Source of the DNA: Ahrensia marina
Lineage (GTDB): Bacteria; Pseudomonadota; Alphaproteobacteria; Rhizobiales; Rhizobiaceae
DNA length: 64,000 bases
NCBI RefSeq assembly: GCF_001293565.1
Contig: NZ_JXMU01000010.1
Location: 1-64,000 of the forward strand
Direction of reading: 5' to 3'
Shown in pieces: positions 55,370 to 64,000 of this stretch. Under the pieces are notes generated by a model. It saw only the letters and a list, made by a program, of their open reading frames with translations, did not search any database and was not told where the DNA came from. How positions within the stretch are numbered: the stretch's first letter is position 1; each line of letters opens with the position of its first letter. A program made the translations under genes and the position numbers.

Positions 55370-56587
55370 TCAGCGACGCGTGTCCAGTGAAACCACATTA
55401 TGCAAATTCTTTTCGGCCATTCCCATAAAACGCTTTATATTGCGGGCTGCCTGGCGAATACGGTGCTCATTTTCAACCAGCGCGATACGCACATGTTCAT
55501 CGCCATGTTCCCCAAAACCAAGACCGGGCGCCACAGCGACATCGGCTTTTTCGATTAGCAGCTTGGAAAATTCAAGCGAGCCGAGATCTTTGAACTTTTC
55601 AGGAATAGGCACCCACGCAAACATGGTTGCCGGTGGTGGCGGCACATCAAAACCAGCCTTTCCAAAGCTGTCCACGAGAACATCGCGCCGCTTTTTATAT
55701 GTCCGGCGAACCTCTTCGATATCAGAGCCGTCACCGTTCAGCGCCGCTGTTGCCGCAACCTGAATGGGCGTAAAAGCACCATAATCCAAATAGGACTTCA
55801 CCCGCGTCAACGCACCGATAAGGCGCTCATTGCCGACCGCAAATCCCATACGCCAACCGGGCATAGAATATGTTTTTGACATGGAGGTAAACTCAACCGC
55901 GACATCCATTGCGCCGGGCACTTCCAGCACGGATGGCGGCGGCGTATCATCGAAATAGACCTCCGAATATGCCAGATCAGACAATATGATGATGTCGTGC
56001 TTTTTGGCAAACGCGACAACTTCTCTGTAAAAATCAAGACTGGCGAGCTTCGCTGTCGGATTGGAAGGATAGCTTAAAATGATGGCAAGCGGCTTCGGTA
56101 TAGAATGACGGACAGCACGTTCAAGCGCTCTCATAAAGCCGTCATCTGGCTCAACCTGCATCGAGCGGATAACGCCGCCAGACATAATAAAGCCGAAAGC
56201 ATGAATGGGATAACTCGGATCAGGACACAAAATCACATCGCCGGGCGCGGTAATCGCCTGCGCCATGTTGGCAAAGCCTTCCTTTGAACCAAGGGTCGCA
56301 ACGATCTGCGTATCCGGATCAAGCTTCACGCCAAACCGGCGTTTATAATAATTGGCCTGCGCGCGCCGCAGTCCCGGAATACCCTTTGACGATGAATAGC
56401 GGTGCGTGCGCGGGTCTTGCACTGTTTCAACCAGCTTATCGACAATCGATTGCGGCGTTGGCAAATCAGGATTTCCCATACCCAAATCAATAATGTCGCG
56501 ACCTTCACTTCGCGCATTGGCCTTAAGCCGGTTGACCTGTTCGAACACATAAGGAGGCAGGCGGCGGGTTTTATGAAAATCTTCCAT
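55370..56587 (-). CDS. Class I/II PLP-dependent aminotransferase (AlaC/DapL-like)
   Basis: 405 aa. N-terminal RRLPPYVFEQVNRLKANARSEGRDIIDLGMGNPDLPTP, SYPSNPTAKLA, ILSDLAYSEVYFDD and the PLP Lys in FTSMSKTYSMPGWRMGFAVG. The pattern matches the AlaC/LL-diaminopimelate-aminotransferase-like group that precedes hom in Rhizobiales; position upstream of hom suggests a role in aspartate-family or alanine metabolism. Exact substrates are not determined. Confidence 0.85.
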   Translation of the reverse strand: MEDFHKTRRLPPYVFEQVNRLKANARSEGRDIIDLGMGNPDLPTPQSIVDKLVETVQDPRTHRYSSSKGIPGLRRAQANYYKRRFGVKLDPDTQIVATLGSKEGFANMAQAITAPGDVILCPDPSYPIHAFGFIMSGGVIRSMQVEPDDGFMRALERAVRHSIPKPLAIILSYPSNPTAKLASLDFYREVVAFAKKHDIIILSDLAYSEVYFDDTPPPSVLEVPGAMDVAVEFTSMSKTYSMPGWRMGFAVGNERLIGALTRVKSYLDYGAFTPIQVAATAALNGDGSDIEEVRRTYKKRRDVLVDSFGKAGFDVPPPPATMFAWVPIPEKFKDLGSLEFSKLLIEKADVAVAPGLGFGEHGDEHVRIALVENEHRIRQAARNIKRFMGMAEKNLHNVVSLDTRR

Positions 56588-56635
56588 GTTCGATCAGTGT
56601 CTTTCTATCGGAAATTAGGGTTCGCTAAATTGGTT

Positions 56636-57040
56636 TCAGTTCGAAGTCCGCGCATCAATTCGCGCAAGCATTTCAGGTGAGTGCTGTGCGGCCAGCCTGC
56701 GCAAGGCCAGCAATCGCTGCTGATATACTGCCGGAGACAACCGGCCGCTGCGCTGTGCGCTCTCCAGCGCCTCCATTTGAGACATAAGTGCTTCACTTTG
56801 TGAGCGTGAACTTGCCGCTATGCGTGCCTGAGGCTGATCGCCAAAATTCGGATACGTGTTCGTATTGACTGGTCCGTCCGGTAAAGACGAATAAAGAGAG
56901 TCATTTACCGGCAGATTAGCACGGCTTTGGTTTCTGGCTGTGAGCCCCAGATCCCCTGCACTGTCGATGTTACCCGTACCGGTGCAAGCCGTTATCAGTA
57001 ACAGCAATATCAGAAACGGACTTCTGAGAATATTGATCAT
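56636..57040 (-). CDS. Small lipoprotein, unknown function
   Basis: 134 aa. A signal peptide (SPFLILLLLITAC) ends in the lipobox ITAC with the lipidated Cys near residue 19. The C-terminal half is helical and rich in Ser/Arg/Leu (SQMEALESAQRSGRLSPAVYQQRLLALRRLAAQHSP). I do not recognise the family. Same strand as the aminotransferase and hom, 48 bases upstream, so possibly in that operon. Confidence 0.7.
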   Translation of the reverse strand: MINILRSPFLILLLLITACTGTGNIDSAGDLGLTARNQSRANLPVNDSLYSSLPDGPVNTNTYPNFGDQPQARIAASSRSQSEALMSQMEALESAQRSGRLSPAVYQQRLLALRRLAAQHSPEMLARIDARTSN

Positions 57041-57190
57041 AATTACTATGGCCCGCCTACCAAAAAGAAAATGTCTGCAATCAAAGCGTTGACCACCCTA
57101 TACGTCATCCCTTTAATTATGTCATGATTAGGGAACAATACGGTGCTAAACGTCTTTCCGATATTAACCAAGGTCAATCAAGGGTGATAT

Positions 57191-59026
57191 ATGTCCGAAA
57201 AAGGGCAAAAGTCAGAAAATACGTCAAATGAAACCAAGCAAGAGTTTTTGCTTGAGCCTTACGTTGTCAAAAATCCTGATGAGTTCAGCAAAAACCTTGC
57301 CCGAATGATTGAAGCTGCGGGACAAGCGGCATCCGAATGGCTCAAACCGCGCGAACAAGGCACTTTGGAAGAAACGCCAGACCCTGCGGCAGAGCTGACA
57401 AACACGCTCTCCAAAGTCTCTGAATATTGGCTTTCCGATCCGCAGCGCGCCTTGGAGGCACAAACCAAACTGTTCTCAGGTTTTATGGGCGTCTGGTCTA
57501 ATTCAATACAGCGCCTTAATGACAGCAATGTACCGGAAGTCATTGATACATCGCGCGACAAACGTTTTGCCGATGAAGACTGGTCAAACCAGCCTTTCTT
57601 CAGCTTTCTCAAACAAACCTATTTGGTCACCTCACAATGGGCTGAAAATCTGGTTACAGATGCCGATTTGGAACCGCATACAAAACATAAGGCCGAATTT
57701 TACGTAAAACAGGTCACGGATGCCCTATCGCCATCTAATTTTATGATCTCCAACCCTGAGGTTTTTAAAGAAACCATCGCCACAAACGGTGCAAATCTTG
57801 TCGATGGCATGAAAATGCTTGCCGATGATATCCGCGACGGCAAAGGTGAGTTGAAACTGCGTCAGGTCGACGGATCAAAATTTGTTGTTGGTGAAAATCT
57901 GGCAACCACACCCGGAAAAGTTATTGCGCGCAGTGAGCTGATTGAACTTATTCAATATACGCCGACGACAGACAAAGTACTAAAGCGCCCTCTCCTGATC
58001 TGCCCGCCATGGATCAACAAATTTTATATTCTTGATCTTAATGCGGAGAAATCCTTCATCAAATGGGCTGTCGATCAGGGTCATACTGTTTTTGTGATGG
58101 CATGGGTTAATCCCGATGAGCGTCATAAAGATATGGATTGGACCGACTACATCCATGACGGTCTGTTTTTCGCGCTTGATAATATTCAGAAAGCCACCGG
58201 CGAGAAAAACGTCAATGCAATCGGCTACTGTGTCGGCGGCACGTTATTGGCCGCCGCACTCGGTTATATGGCCCAGATCGGTGATAAGCGCATTGCAACA
58301 GCAACCTTCTTTACCACTCAGGTAGATTTTACCCATGCCGGTGATTTGAAAGTCTTTGTGGATGAAGCGCAGCTTAGCAAGCTTGAAGAGCAAATGAAGA
58401 AAAAGGGCTATCTTGAAGGCTCCAAGATGGCGACAGCGTTTAACATGCTGCGTGCAGGCGATATGATTTGGCCTTATATGGTCAACAATTATATGCGCGG
58501 CAAAGCACCAACGCCATTTGACCTGCTTTACTGGAACTCGGATGCCACACGAATGGCATGCACGAACCACTTGTTTTACCTGCGTAATTGCTATCATGAA
58601 AACCGGCTTTCGCAAGGCACTATGCGCATTGGCGGAAAGCAGATCGACATGAGCAAGGTGACCATGCCGGTATATAACCTTGCCACCAAAGAGGACCACA
58701 TTGCGCCTGCCCTATCGGTGTTTGAAGGGTCAAAATATTTTGGCGGCGATGTCACTTATGTCTTGGGCGGTTCGGGCCATATTGCGGGCGTCGTCAATCC
58801 GCCCGCCAAGAACAAATATCAATTCTGGACCGGCGGCAAAGTTGAAGGGGAATTTTCTGACTGGTTTGAAAAAGCCAAAGAAAACACAGGCTCATGGTGG
58901 AACCATTGGAACACATGGATCCGTAGCCATGACGATACCGAAGTAAAAGCGCGCAAAAAGCACGGCGGCAGCAAGCTTAAACCGCTATGCGACGCACCGG
59001 GCACTTTTGTCAAAGTGCGCTCGTAA
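57191..59026 (+). CDS. phaC: Class I poly(3-hydroxyalkanoate) synthase
   Basis: 611 aa, typical class I length. PhaC N-terminal domain, then the alpha/beta fold with the lipase-like box GYCVGGTLLAAAL holding the catalytic Cys, NPDERHKDMDWTDYIHDGL, the Asp in NLATKEDHIAPALSVF and the His in LGGSGHIAGVVNPP. It polymerises hydroxyacyl-CoA to PHA granules. No phaA/phaB or phasin gene is adjacent. Confidence 0.94.
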   Translation: MSEKGQKSENTSNETKQEFLLEPYVVKNPDEFSKNLARMIEAAGQAASEWLKPREQGTLEETPDPAAELTNTLSKVSEYWLSDPQRALEAQTKLFSGFMGVWSNSIQRLNDSNVPEVIDTSRDKRFADEDWSNQPFFSFLKQTYLVTSQWAENLVTDADLEPHTKHKAEFYVKQVTDALSPSNFMISNPEVFKETIATNGANLVDGMKMLADDIRDGKGELKLRQVDGSKFVVGENLATTPGKVIARSELIELIQYTPTTDKVLKRPLLICPPWINKFYILDLNAEKSFIKWAVDQGHTVFVMAWVNPDERHKDMDWTDYIHDGLFFALDNIQKATGEKNVNAIGYCVGGTLLAAALGYMAQIGDKRIATATFFTTQVDFTHAGDLKVFVDEAQLSKLEEQMKKKGYLEGSKMATAFNMLRAGDMIWPYMVNNYMRGKAPTPFDLLYWNSDATRMACTNHLFYLRNCYHENRLSQGTMRIGGKQIDMSKVTMPVYNLATKEDHIAPALSVFEGSKYFGGDVTYVLGGSGHIAGVVNPPAKNKYQFWTGGKVEGEFSDWFEKAKENTGSWWNHWNTWIRSHDDTEVKARKKHGGSKLKPLCDAPGTFVKVRS

Positions 59027-59038
59027 AGGCTTTCTGTC

Positions 59039-59767
59039 GTGCAGTTTGACCCGCCGCTTGTGCCTGGAAAGCTCATAAGACGCTATAAGCGTTTTTTAGC
59101 AGATATTGTGCTGGATAACGGCGATGAAATCACCGCGTCCGTGCCCAATACCGGTTCCATGCTGGGCCTTACGGAACCGGGCAGCAATGTGTGGCTATCT
59201 GTGAATAACGACGGAAAACGCAAATACGCCCATGCACTTCAATTGGTTGAAGCAGATGGAACCATTGTCGGCATCAATACTGGCCTGCCCAACAAGCTTG
59301 CCGAAGATGCAATCCGAAACGGTTTGATCAGTAATCTGGATCAATACGCCGACCTTAAGCGTGAGCAAAAATATGGCAAAAATTCATGTATCGACATGTT
59401 ACTTGAAGATACCGGGTTGGGCCGCGCTTATGTAGAGGTCAAGAATGTCCACCTGATGCGAACTGCCGGTTTGGCGGAATTTCCAGACAGCATAACATCG
59501 CGTGGCGCAAAGCATCTCGACGAATTATCCAATGTGGCTAATCAGGGCCACCGAGCAATAATGGTATATCTTATTCAACGCGGCGATTGCGAACGGTTCA
59601 ATCTCTGCCGTGATCTGGACAAAAACTATTGTGCCGCTTTTGATGAAGCAATGCGCAATGGGGTTGAAGCTTACGCCATTCGGTGCCAAATCAGCCCACA
59701 GGCTATAGTGCCAGAAAAATTGATCCCGATTGACGAACCATTATCGGCCAATCAGGCAAAAATATAA
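59039..59767 (+). CDS. sfsA: SfsA family DNA-binding/nuclease-like protein
   Basis: 242 aa from a GTG at 59039, 12 bases after phaC. N-terminal OB-like part ([31 protein letters not shown]) and C-terminal nuclease-like part ([49 protein letters not shown]). SfsA was linked to sugar fermentation in E. coli, but its biochemical role is unsettled; nuclease activity has been suggested. Confidence 0.92.
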   Translation: MQFDPPLVPGKLIRRYKRFLADIVLDNGDEITASVPNTGSMLGLTEPGSNVWLSVNNDGKRKYAHALQLVEADGTIVGINTGLPNKLAEDAIRNGLISNLDQYADLKREQKYGKNSCIDMLLEDTGLGRAYVEVKNVHLMRTAGLAEFPDSITSRGAKHLDELSNVANQGHRAIMVYLIQRGDCERFNLCRDLDKNYCAAFDEAMRNGVEAYAIRCQISPQAIVPEKLIPIDEPLSANQAKI

Positions 59768-59777
59768 GAAAAGTGAC

Positions 59778-60611
59778 ATGCAGATGGTCAATTATCTTGA
59801 TGCGGCAACCGCACCGTTGAAAAATACCGGACAGATACGCCTTCATGGTGAAGAAGGCTTCGAAGGCATGCGTAAAGCCTGTGCACTGACAGCCAATGCG
59901 CTCGATCTGGTTGCACCAATGGTTAAAAGCGGCACAACCACCAATGCGATTGATCAGATGCTGTATGAATATGGCATGGATCATAACGCGGTACCGGCAA
60001 CGCTAAATTATCGCGGCTACACCAAATCCTGCTGCACATCAATCAATCATGTTGTCTGTCACGGTATACCCAATGACAAGCCTTTGCGTGAAGGTGACAT
60101 TGTCAATGTCGATGTGACTTATGTGCTGGACGGCTGGCACGGCGATTCCTCGCGCATGTATCCGGTAGGCGAAATCAAACGCTCTGCGGAACGATTGATG
60201 GAAGTCACCCATGAAAGCCTGATGCGCGGCATTGCGGCTGTAAAACCCGGTGTAAAACTCGGTGCGGTAGGCGCAGCTATTCAACAATATGCTGAAGGCG
60301 AACGCTGCTCCGTTGTCCGTGATTTTTGCGGCCACGGCATCGGCCAATTATTCCATGATGCACCGAATGTCTTGCACTACGGCCATGTCGATGAGGGTCC
60401 GGAACTGCGCAAAGGCATGATTTTTACCATCGAACCCATGATCAATCTTGGACGCCCTCACGTGAAGGTTCTCGGCGACGGCTGGACTGCTGTAACGCGC
60501 GACCGTAGCCTTTCGGCGCAATATGAGCATACAATTGGCGTAACCGACGACGGATGTGAAATTTTCACATTGTCGCCAAATGGCCTCGACCGGCCGGGAT
60601 TATCATCTTAG
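59778..60611 (+). CDS. map: Methionine aminopeptidase, type I
   Basis: 277 aa from the ATG at 59778 (MQMVNYLDAATAPL), ten bases after sfsA; an ATG at 59730 inside sfsA is in frame but unlikely. Metal ligands lie in VNVDVTYVLDGWHGDSSRMY (two Asp), FCGHGIGQLFHDAPNV (His), MIFTIEPMINLG (Glu) and SAQYEHTIGV (Glu). It trims the initiator Met from nascent proteins. Confidence 0.94.
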   Translation: MQMVNYLDAATAPLKNTGQIRLHGEEGFEGMRKACALTANALDLVAPMVKSGTTTNAIDQMLYEYGMDHNAVPATLNYRGYTKSCCTSINHVVCHGIPNDKPLREGDIVNVDVTYVLDGWHGDSSRMYPVGEIKRSAERLMEVTHESLMRGIAAVKPGVKLGAVGAAIQQYAEGERCSVVRDFCGHGIGQLFHDAPNVLHYGHVDEGPELRKGMIFTIEPMINLGRPHVKVLGDGWTAVTRDRSLSAQYEHTIGVTDDGCEIFTLSPNGLDRPGLSS

Positions 60612-60641
60612 GCTACCGCAAAACTTTGGTGCGGAGCAGGA

Positions 60642-61433
60642 ATGACAATATCACACGATGAAGATGGTGACGAACGAAGCCTCTTTTTCAATGAGGCCTC
60701 CACACCGCAAGCGTCCAGCCATTCCAAGCCTGTGACTGAAAACCCAAGGCCTGCCACCAAAATCAACCCCAATGCCGGCCATCGGGACCGTTTGCGCCAA
60801 CGTTTTGCCAATGCGGGCGAAGGCGCTCTCGCAGACTATGAACTCTTGGAAATGCTATTATTCCGGTCACTGCCGCGCATTGACACGAAACCGATTGCGA
60901 AAGCATTGATCACAAGATTTGGCTCATTTGGCGAGGTTTTAGGCGCTGATCCGTCACTTTTGATGGAGGTCAAAGGGGTAAAAGAAGCAACGGCGCTTGA
61001 TTTGAAAATTGTTGCCGCCGCAGCGCGCACAATGATCCGAACCGGCGTTTTAAACCGCGAAGTACTTTCATCCTGGAATGCTGTTCTAGATTATTGCACC
61101 GCCGCAATGGCTTACGAAAACAAGGAACAGTTTCGAATTTTGTTTCTTGATAAAAAGAACGCGCTTATTGCCGATGAGGTTCAACAGACAGGCACGGTGG
61201 ATCACACACCGGTTTATCCGCGCGAAGTGCTAAAACGTGCATTGGAGCTGTCGGCAACGGCAATCATTTTAGTCCATAACCACCCGTCGGGCGACCCAAC
61301 ACCTTCGCGCGCTGACATTGCCATGACCAAACAGATTATCGACGCAATCAAACCGCTTGGGATCGCGGTTCATGATCACATCATTATCGGCAAGTCAGGC
61401 CATGCAAGTATGCGCGGTATGCAGTTGATATAA
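60642..61433 (+). CDS. radC: RadC family JAB-domain protein
   Basis: 263 aa. A disordered N-terminal stretch of about 40 residues, a helix-hairpin-helix region ([22 protein letters not shown]), and the C-terminal JAB1/MPN domain with zinc motif [15 protein letters not shown]. Despite its name the family has no proven repair role. It lies 30 bases after map with a GGAGCAGGA ribosome-binding site. Confidence 0.92.
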   Translation: MTISHDEDGDERSLFFNEASTPQASSHSKPVTENPRPATKINPNAGHRDRLRQRFANAGEGALADYELLEMLLFRSLPRIDTKPIAKALITRFGSFGEVLGADPSLLMEVKGVKEATALDLKIVAAAARTMIRTGVLNREVLSSWNAVLDYCTAAMAYENKEQFRILFLDKKNALIADEVQQTGTVDHTPVYPREVLKRALELSATAIILVHNHPSGDPTPSRADIAMTKQIIDAIKPLGIAVHDHIIIGKSGHASMRGMQLI

Positions 61434-61487
61434 CGAGATTTTTCTAAAAAAATTGATGCGGCGCTAAACCGGAAATTACAGTAAAAA

Positions 61488-62276
61488 CTACTGCAACGCT
61501 TTCATCATACGGTCCGCCGCATCCATCTCGGCCCAGCGGTAAGCACGGCGCTCTTTTGCTTCGTCATCCTCGCCCCATTGCTCAATCGTGTAATCATCAT
61601 CCACATAAGACGCTGTCCATGCTTCGGCTGCTGTCATATGGCCTTTGTAAATAGCCATCGCCAGAATAGCTGAACCGGTGAGCGTCATCATTGAGTGAAA
61701 TGCAGACAATGTCAGCGGGTCTTCGATTGATTTTAACTGAGCGCCATAGGCCGCGATCGTTTCACGTGGCTGCGCAACATGAATGACCCCTTCCACAAGC
61801 GTGAACTGTGCCGACAGCAAATTTTCAGCCCAGTCCAAAGGTCCGTCCCAAACCTCGCGTTGACGCTTTACAAGCTCTTCCGGCGCATCAGCGCGATAAC
61901 AAAGCAGGTCCGTCCCACAAAATCGTAAAATATCTTCTTTGACCGCCTGCATATCCTGCGCCACACCGTCGGCCGCTGTGTTGGACAAACGAAAACAAGG
62001 CATCAATTTGGGGTCAAGCACATCACGCTGCGATGAAAATTCCTTCGCGACATGATCGGCAGCCGCTTTCGTCAAGAACACAAGTGTTTTCTTGCTTGGC
62101 GTCTTTACCGTCCGCTCATCCAGATTGATGATAAAACCTTCATCTGTTTCAGCGACAGCTACCTCTTTATAGAAGCGTTTTGGCAAATGCGGCCGCATCG
62201 AGCGCTGCGCGGAGCCCATTGGATCCGGCGCTGGCAATTCAAAGCTGTCTTGCAGTTCGCTCAAGATATCACGCAT
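61488..62276 (-). CDS. ATP12-family F1-ATPase assembly chaperone
   Basis: 262 aa from the ATG at 62276, which follows AAGGA; the frame is open 16 codons further. Motifs of the family: LPKRFYKEVAVAETDEGFIINLDERTVKTPSKK, then LCYRADAPEELVKRQREVWDGPLDWAE, AFHSMMTLTGSAILAMAIYKG and WTASYVDDDYTIEQWGED. ATP12 binds the F1 alpha subunit in mitochondria; bacterial homologues are essentially confined to alphaproteobacteria. Convergent with radC. Confidence 0.92.
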   Translation of the reverse strand: MRDILSELQDSFELPAPDPMGSAQRSMRPHLPKRFYKEVAVAETDEGFIINLDERTVKTPSKKTLVFLTKAAADHVAKEFSSQRDVLDPKLMPCFRLSNTAADGVAQDMQAVKEDILRFCGTDLLCYRADAPEELVKRQREVWDGPLDWAENLLSAQFTLVEGVIHVAQPRETIAAYGAQLKSIEDPLTLSAFHSMMTLTGSAILAMAIYKGHMTAAEAWTASYVDDDYTIEQWGEDDEAKERRAYRWAEMDAADRMMKALQ

Positions 62277-62444
62277 GACAATTTTCCTTATCTTACTTAA
62301 AATGCGGTAGAACACCTCAGCCAAGGTTCTGCAAGCATTTTGGTCGATTTTTTCATGGATAAACAGCTATCCGGTTTCGCAAACTAGACTGCGCCGTGCC
62401 ATAGTAACAAACGATTCGCGACATGTAACAGGTAAGCTTCCGAA

Positions 62445-64000
62445 ATGGATGATCTCTTCGGTTCAGAACCACCAAAACCAGCGCCGGCACCGGCAAAAGA
62501 AAAGCCGTCAGAACCCAAGGCGCAAAAGGCACCTATAGCCAAGCCATCAACCGACGACTCCGGAGGCTATGGTGCGGATGCGATTGAGGTTCTTGAAGGG
62601 CTGGAGCCTGTGCGTCGGCGCCCCGGCATGTATATTGGCGGCACGGACGAAAAAGCCCTGCATCATTTGTTTGCTGAAATCATCGATAACTCGATGGATG
62701 AAGCTGTGGCAGGTCACGCCACATTCATTGACGTTCATCTGGGTGCAGATGGCTATTTGACCATTACCGACAACGGCCGTGGTATTCCGGTTGATAACCA
62801 TCCGAAATTCAAGAACAAATCCACGCTTGAGGTCGTCATGACCATCCTGCACGCCGGTGGTAAATTTGACGGTAAAGCCTATGAAACGTCCGGCGGGCTG
62901 CACGGCGTTGGCGTATCCGTCGTCAATGCCCTGTCCGATGATTTGATCGTCGAGGTTGCCCGCAATAAACAACTTTACCGCCAAACCTTCTCAAAAGGTA
63001 TACCGCAAGGCGGGCTGGAGCATTTGGGTCCGGTTAACAACCGGCGCGGCACAAAAGTTCGCTTTCATCCCGATCCGGAAATTTTTGGCGAGAAAATCAA
63101 ATTTTCCCCTGCCCGTCTTTGTAAAATGGCGCGCTCGAAAGCCTATTTGTTTGGCGGTGTTGAAATTCGCTGGGAATGTGATGAAAGCCTCGTTGCCGAA
63201 AAAGACCGTGAAAAAACACCGGTCAAAGCCACTTTCCATTTTCCGGGCGGACTGAAAGATTATCTCGAAGCAACGCTCACCGGCGACCAGCGTATTACAT
63301 CGACAGTTTTTGCTGGAAAAACAGAAAAATCCGGTGGCCACGGCGCTGTGGAATGGGCTGTGACTTGGCACACAGGCGACGGTTTCGTTAATTCTTATTG
63401 TAACACAATTCCAACACCGGAAGGCGGCACGCACGAAGCCGGCCTGCGGCAAACCATTGCGCGCGGCTTAAAAGCTTATGGCGAGCTGTCCGGCGTCAAA
63501 CGCGCCTCGATCATTACAACCGATGATGTCATGATTTCCTGCGCAACCATGCTGTCTGTCTTCGTGCGTGAGCCGGAATTCGTTGGCCAGACCAAGGACA
63601 AGCTTGCAACGGTAGAAGCCCAGAAAATCGTCGAGAATGCACTGCGTGATCCTTTCGACCATTGGCTAACCGCCTCTCCACAGGAAGCGACGCGCTTGCT
63701 GGAATGGGTTCTTGACCGTGCTGACGAGCGTCTCAAACGGCGACAGGAAAAAGAGGTCAACCGCAAAAGCGCGGTACGCAAATTACGCCTGCCCGGAAAG
63801 CTGGCGGATTGTTCGCAAAATGCGGCGGCAGGTGCTGAACTCTTCATCGTTGAGGGTGACTCAGCGGGCGGCTCAGCCAAACAGGCACGTAACCGCGCCA
63901 ATCAGGCAATCCTGCCCCTGCGCGGTAAAATCCTCAATGTTGCTTCGGCGGGACGTGAAAAACTGACAGCCAACCAGCAGATTGCCGATATTATTCAGGC
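62445..64000 (+). CDS. parE: DNA topoisomerase IV subunit B, 5' part
   Basis: 518 codons to the window edge. A Pro/Lys-rich leader of about 35 residues precedes the GHKL ATPase domain: [29 protein letters not shown] (Mg-binding Asn), [28 protein letters not shown] (ATP lid). A transducer domain follows, and the TOPRIM domain begins at [19 protein letters not shown]. It decatenates chromosomes with ParC. The 'GGTD.....H' start and the [31 protein letters not shown] spacing fit ParE rather than GyrB. The gene runs off the window. Confidence 0.93.
   Translation, partial: [518 protein letters not shown]

Noticed and set aside
1-64000. CRISPR array, prophage, complete insertion sequence, rRNA operon
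   Set aside because: No regularly spaced direct repeats, phage structural genes, transposase with terminal repeats, or rRNA sequence were seen; the only mobile-looking unit is the GIY-YIG element.

Overview
The window reads as chromosomal DNA of an alphaproteobacterium, most likely a marine-type member of the Rhizobiales (Hyphomicrobiales). Support comes from an ATP12-type F1-ATPase assembly chaperone, a LOV/HWE-family histidine kinase, the hom-glpX-recJ gene order, a suf operon headed by an Irr-like palindrome, tRNA-Tyr/tRNA-Gly upstream of tuf, and periplasmic glucan (opgGHC) genes. This placement is inference from gene content; no rRNA gene is present. Base composition looks moderate throughout, with a more A+T-rich, decayed stretch at about 28.7-31.3 kb.

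Layout. 1-3.9 kb: the first codons of tuf, a LOV photosensor kinase, tRNA-Gly and tRNA-Tyr on the minus strand, then rlmB, an OmpA-type lipoprotein and a small membrane protein. 4.0-8.8 kb: opgG-opgH-opgC for osmoregulated periplasmic glucans; the opgH N-terminus is detached from its body. 9.0-16.8 kb: a ThDP enzyme converging on an oligopeptide ABC transporter operon (oppA-B-C-DF) that ends with hydroxypyruvate isomerase. 17.0-28.7 kb: an Hsp70-like protein, then an organic-acid module made of an AbrB-family membrane protein, a short citrate-synthase-like (citryl-CoA lyase-like) protein, a class III CoA-transferase and the TctA/B/C transporter, with an iron-type binding protein and a TctD/TctE two-component pair beside it, then a TSUP exporter. 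28.7-31.3 kb: a decaying patch next to tRNA-Thr with a degraded small gene, a frameshifted OafA/SGNH acyltransferase and a C-terminal gene fragment. 31.5-34 kb: nadK and a RhlE-type helicase.

34-42.3 kb: the Fe-S assembly locus, reading on the minus strand as cysteine desulfurase, then sufB, sufC, sufD, a YIP1 membrane protein, sufS, sufT, sufA and a TfoX-domain gene. A GIY-YIG nuclease gene bracketed by a 51-bp imperfect inverted repeat fills the sufB-sufC gap, and a 31-bp palindrome resembling an Irr (iron) box lies upstream of sufB. 42.4-64 kb is mostly housekeeping: an alpha/beta hydrolase, anmK, tyrS, a large AsmA/DUF3971 protein, a BCP peroxiredoxin, an M23 peptidase, recJ, glpX, hom, an aminotransferase, a lipoprotein, phaC, sfsA, map, radC, the ATP12 chaperone and the 5' part of parE.

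Most promising for follow-up: the GIY-YIG/inverted-repeat unit inside the suf operon; the transporter + CoA-transferase + citryl-CoA-lyase-like module, which could cleave a tricarboxylate without ATP; and three broken genes (opgH, the acyltransferase, the 28.7-kb remnant), which may be real decay, phase variation or assembly errors. No CRISPR array, prophage, intact insertion sequence or rRNA operon was seen.
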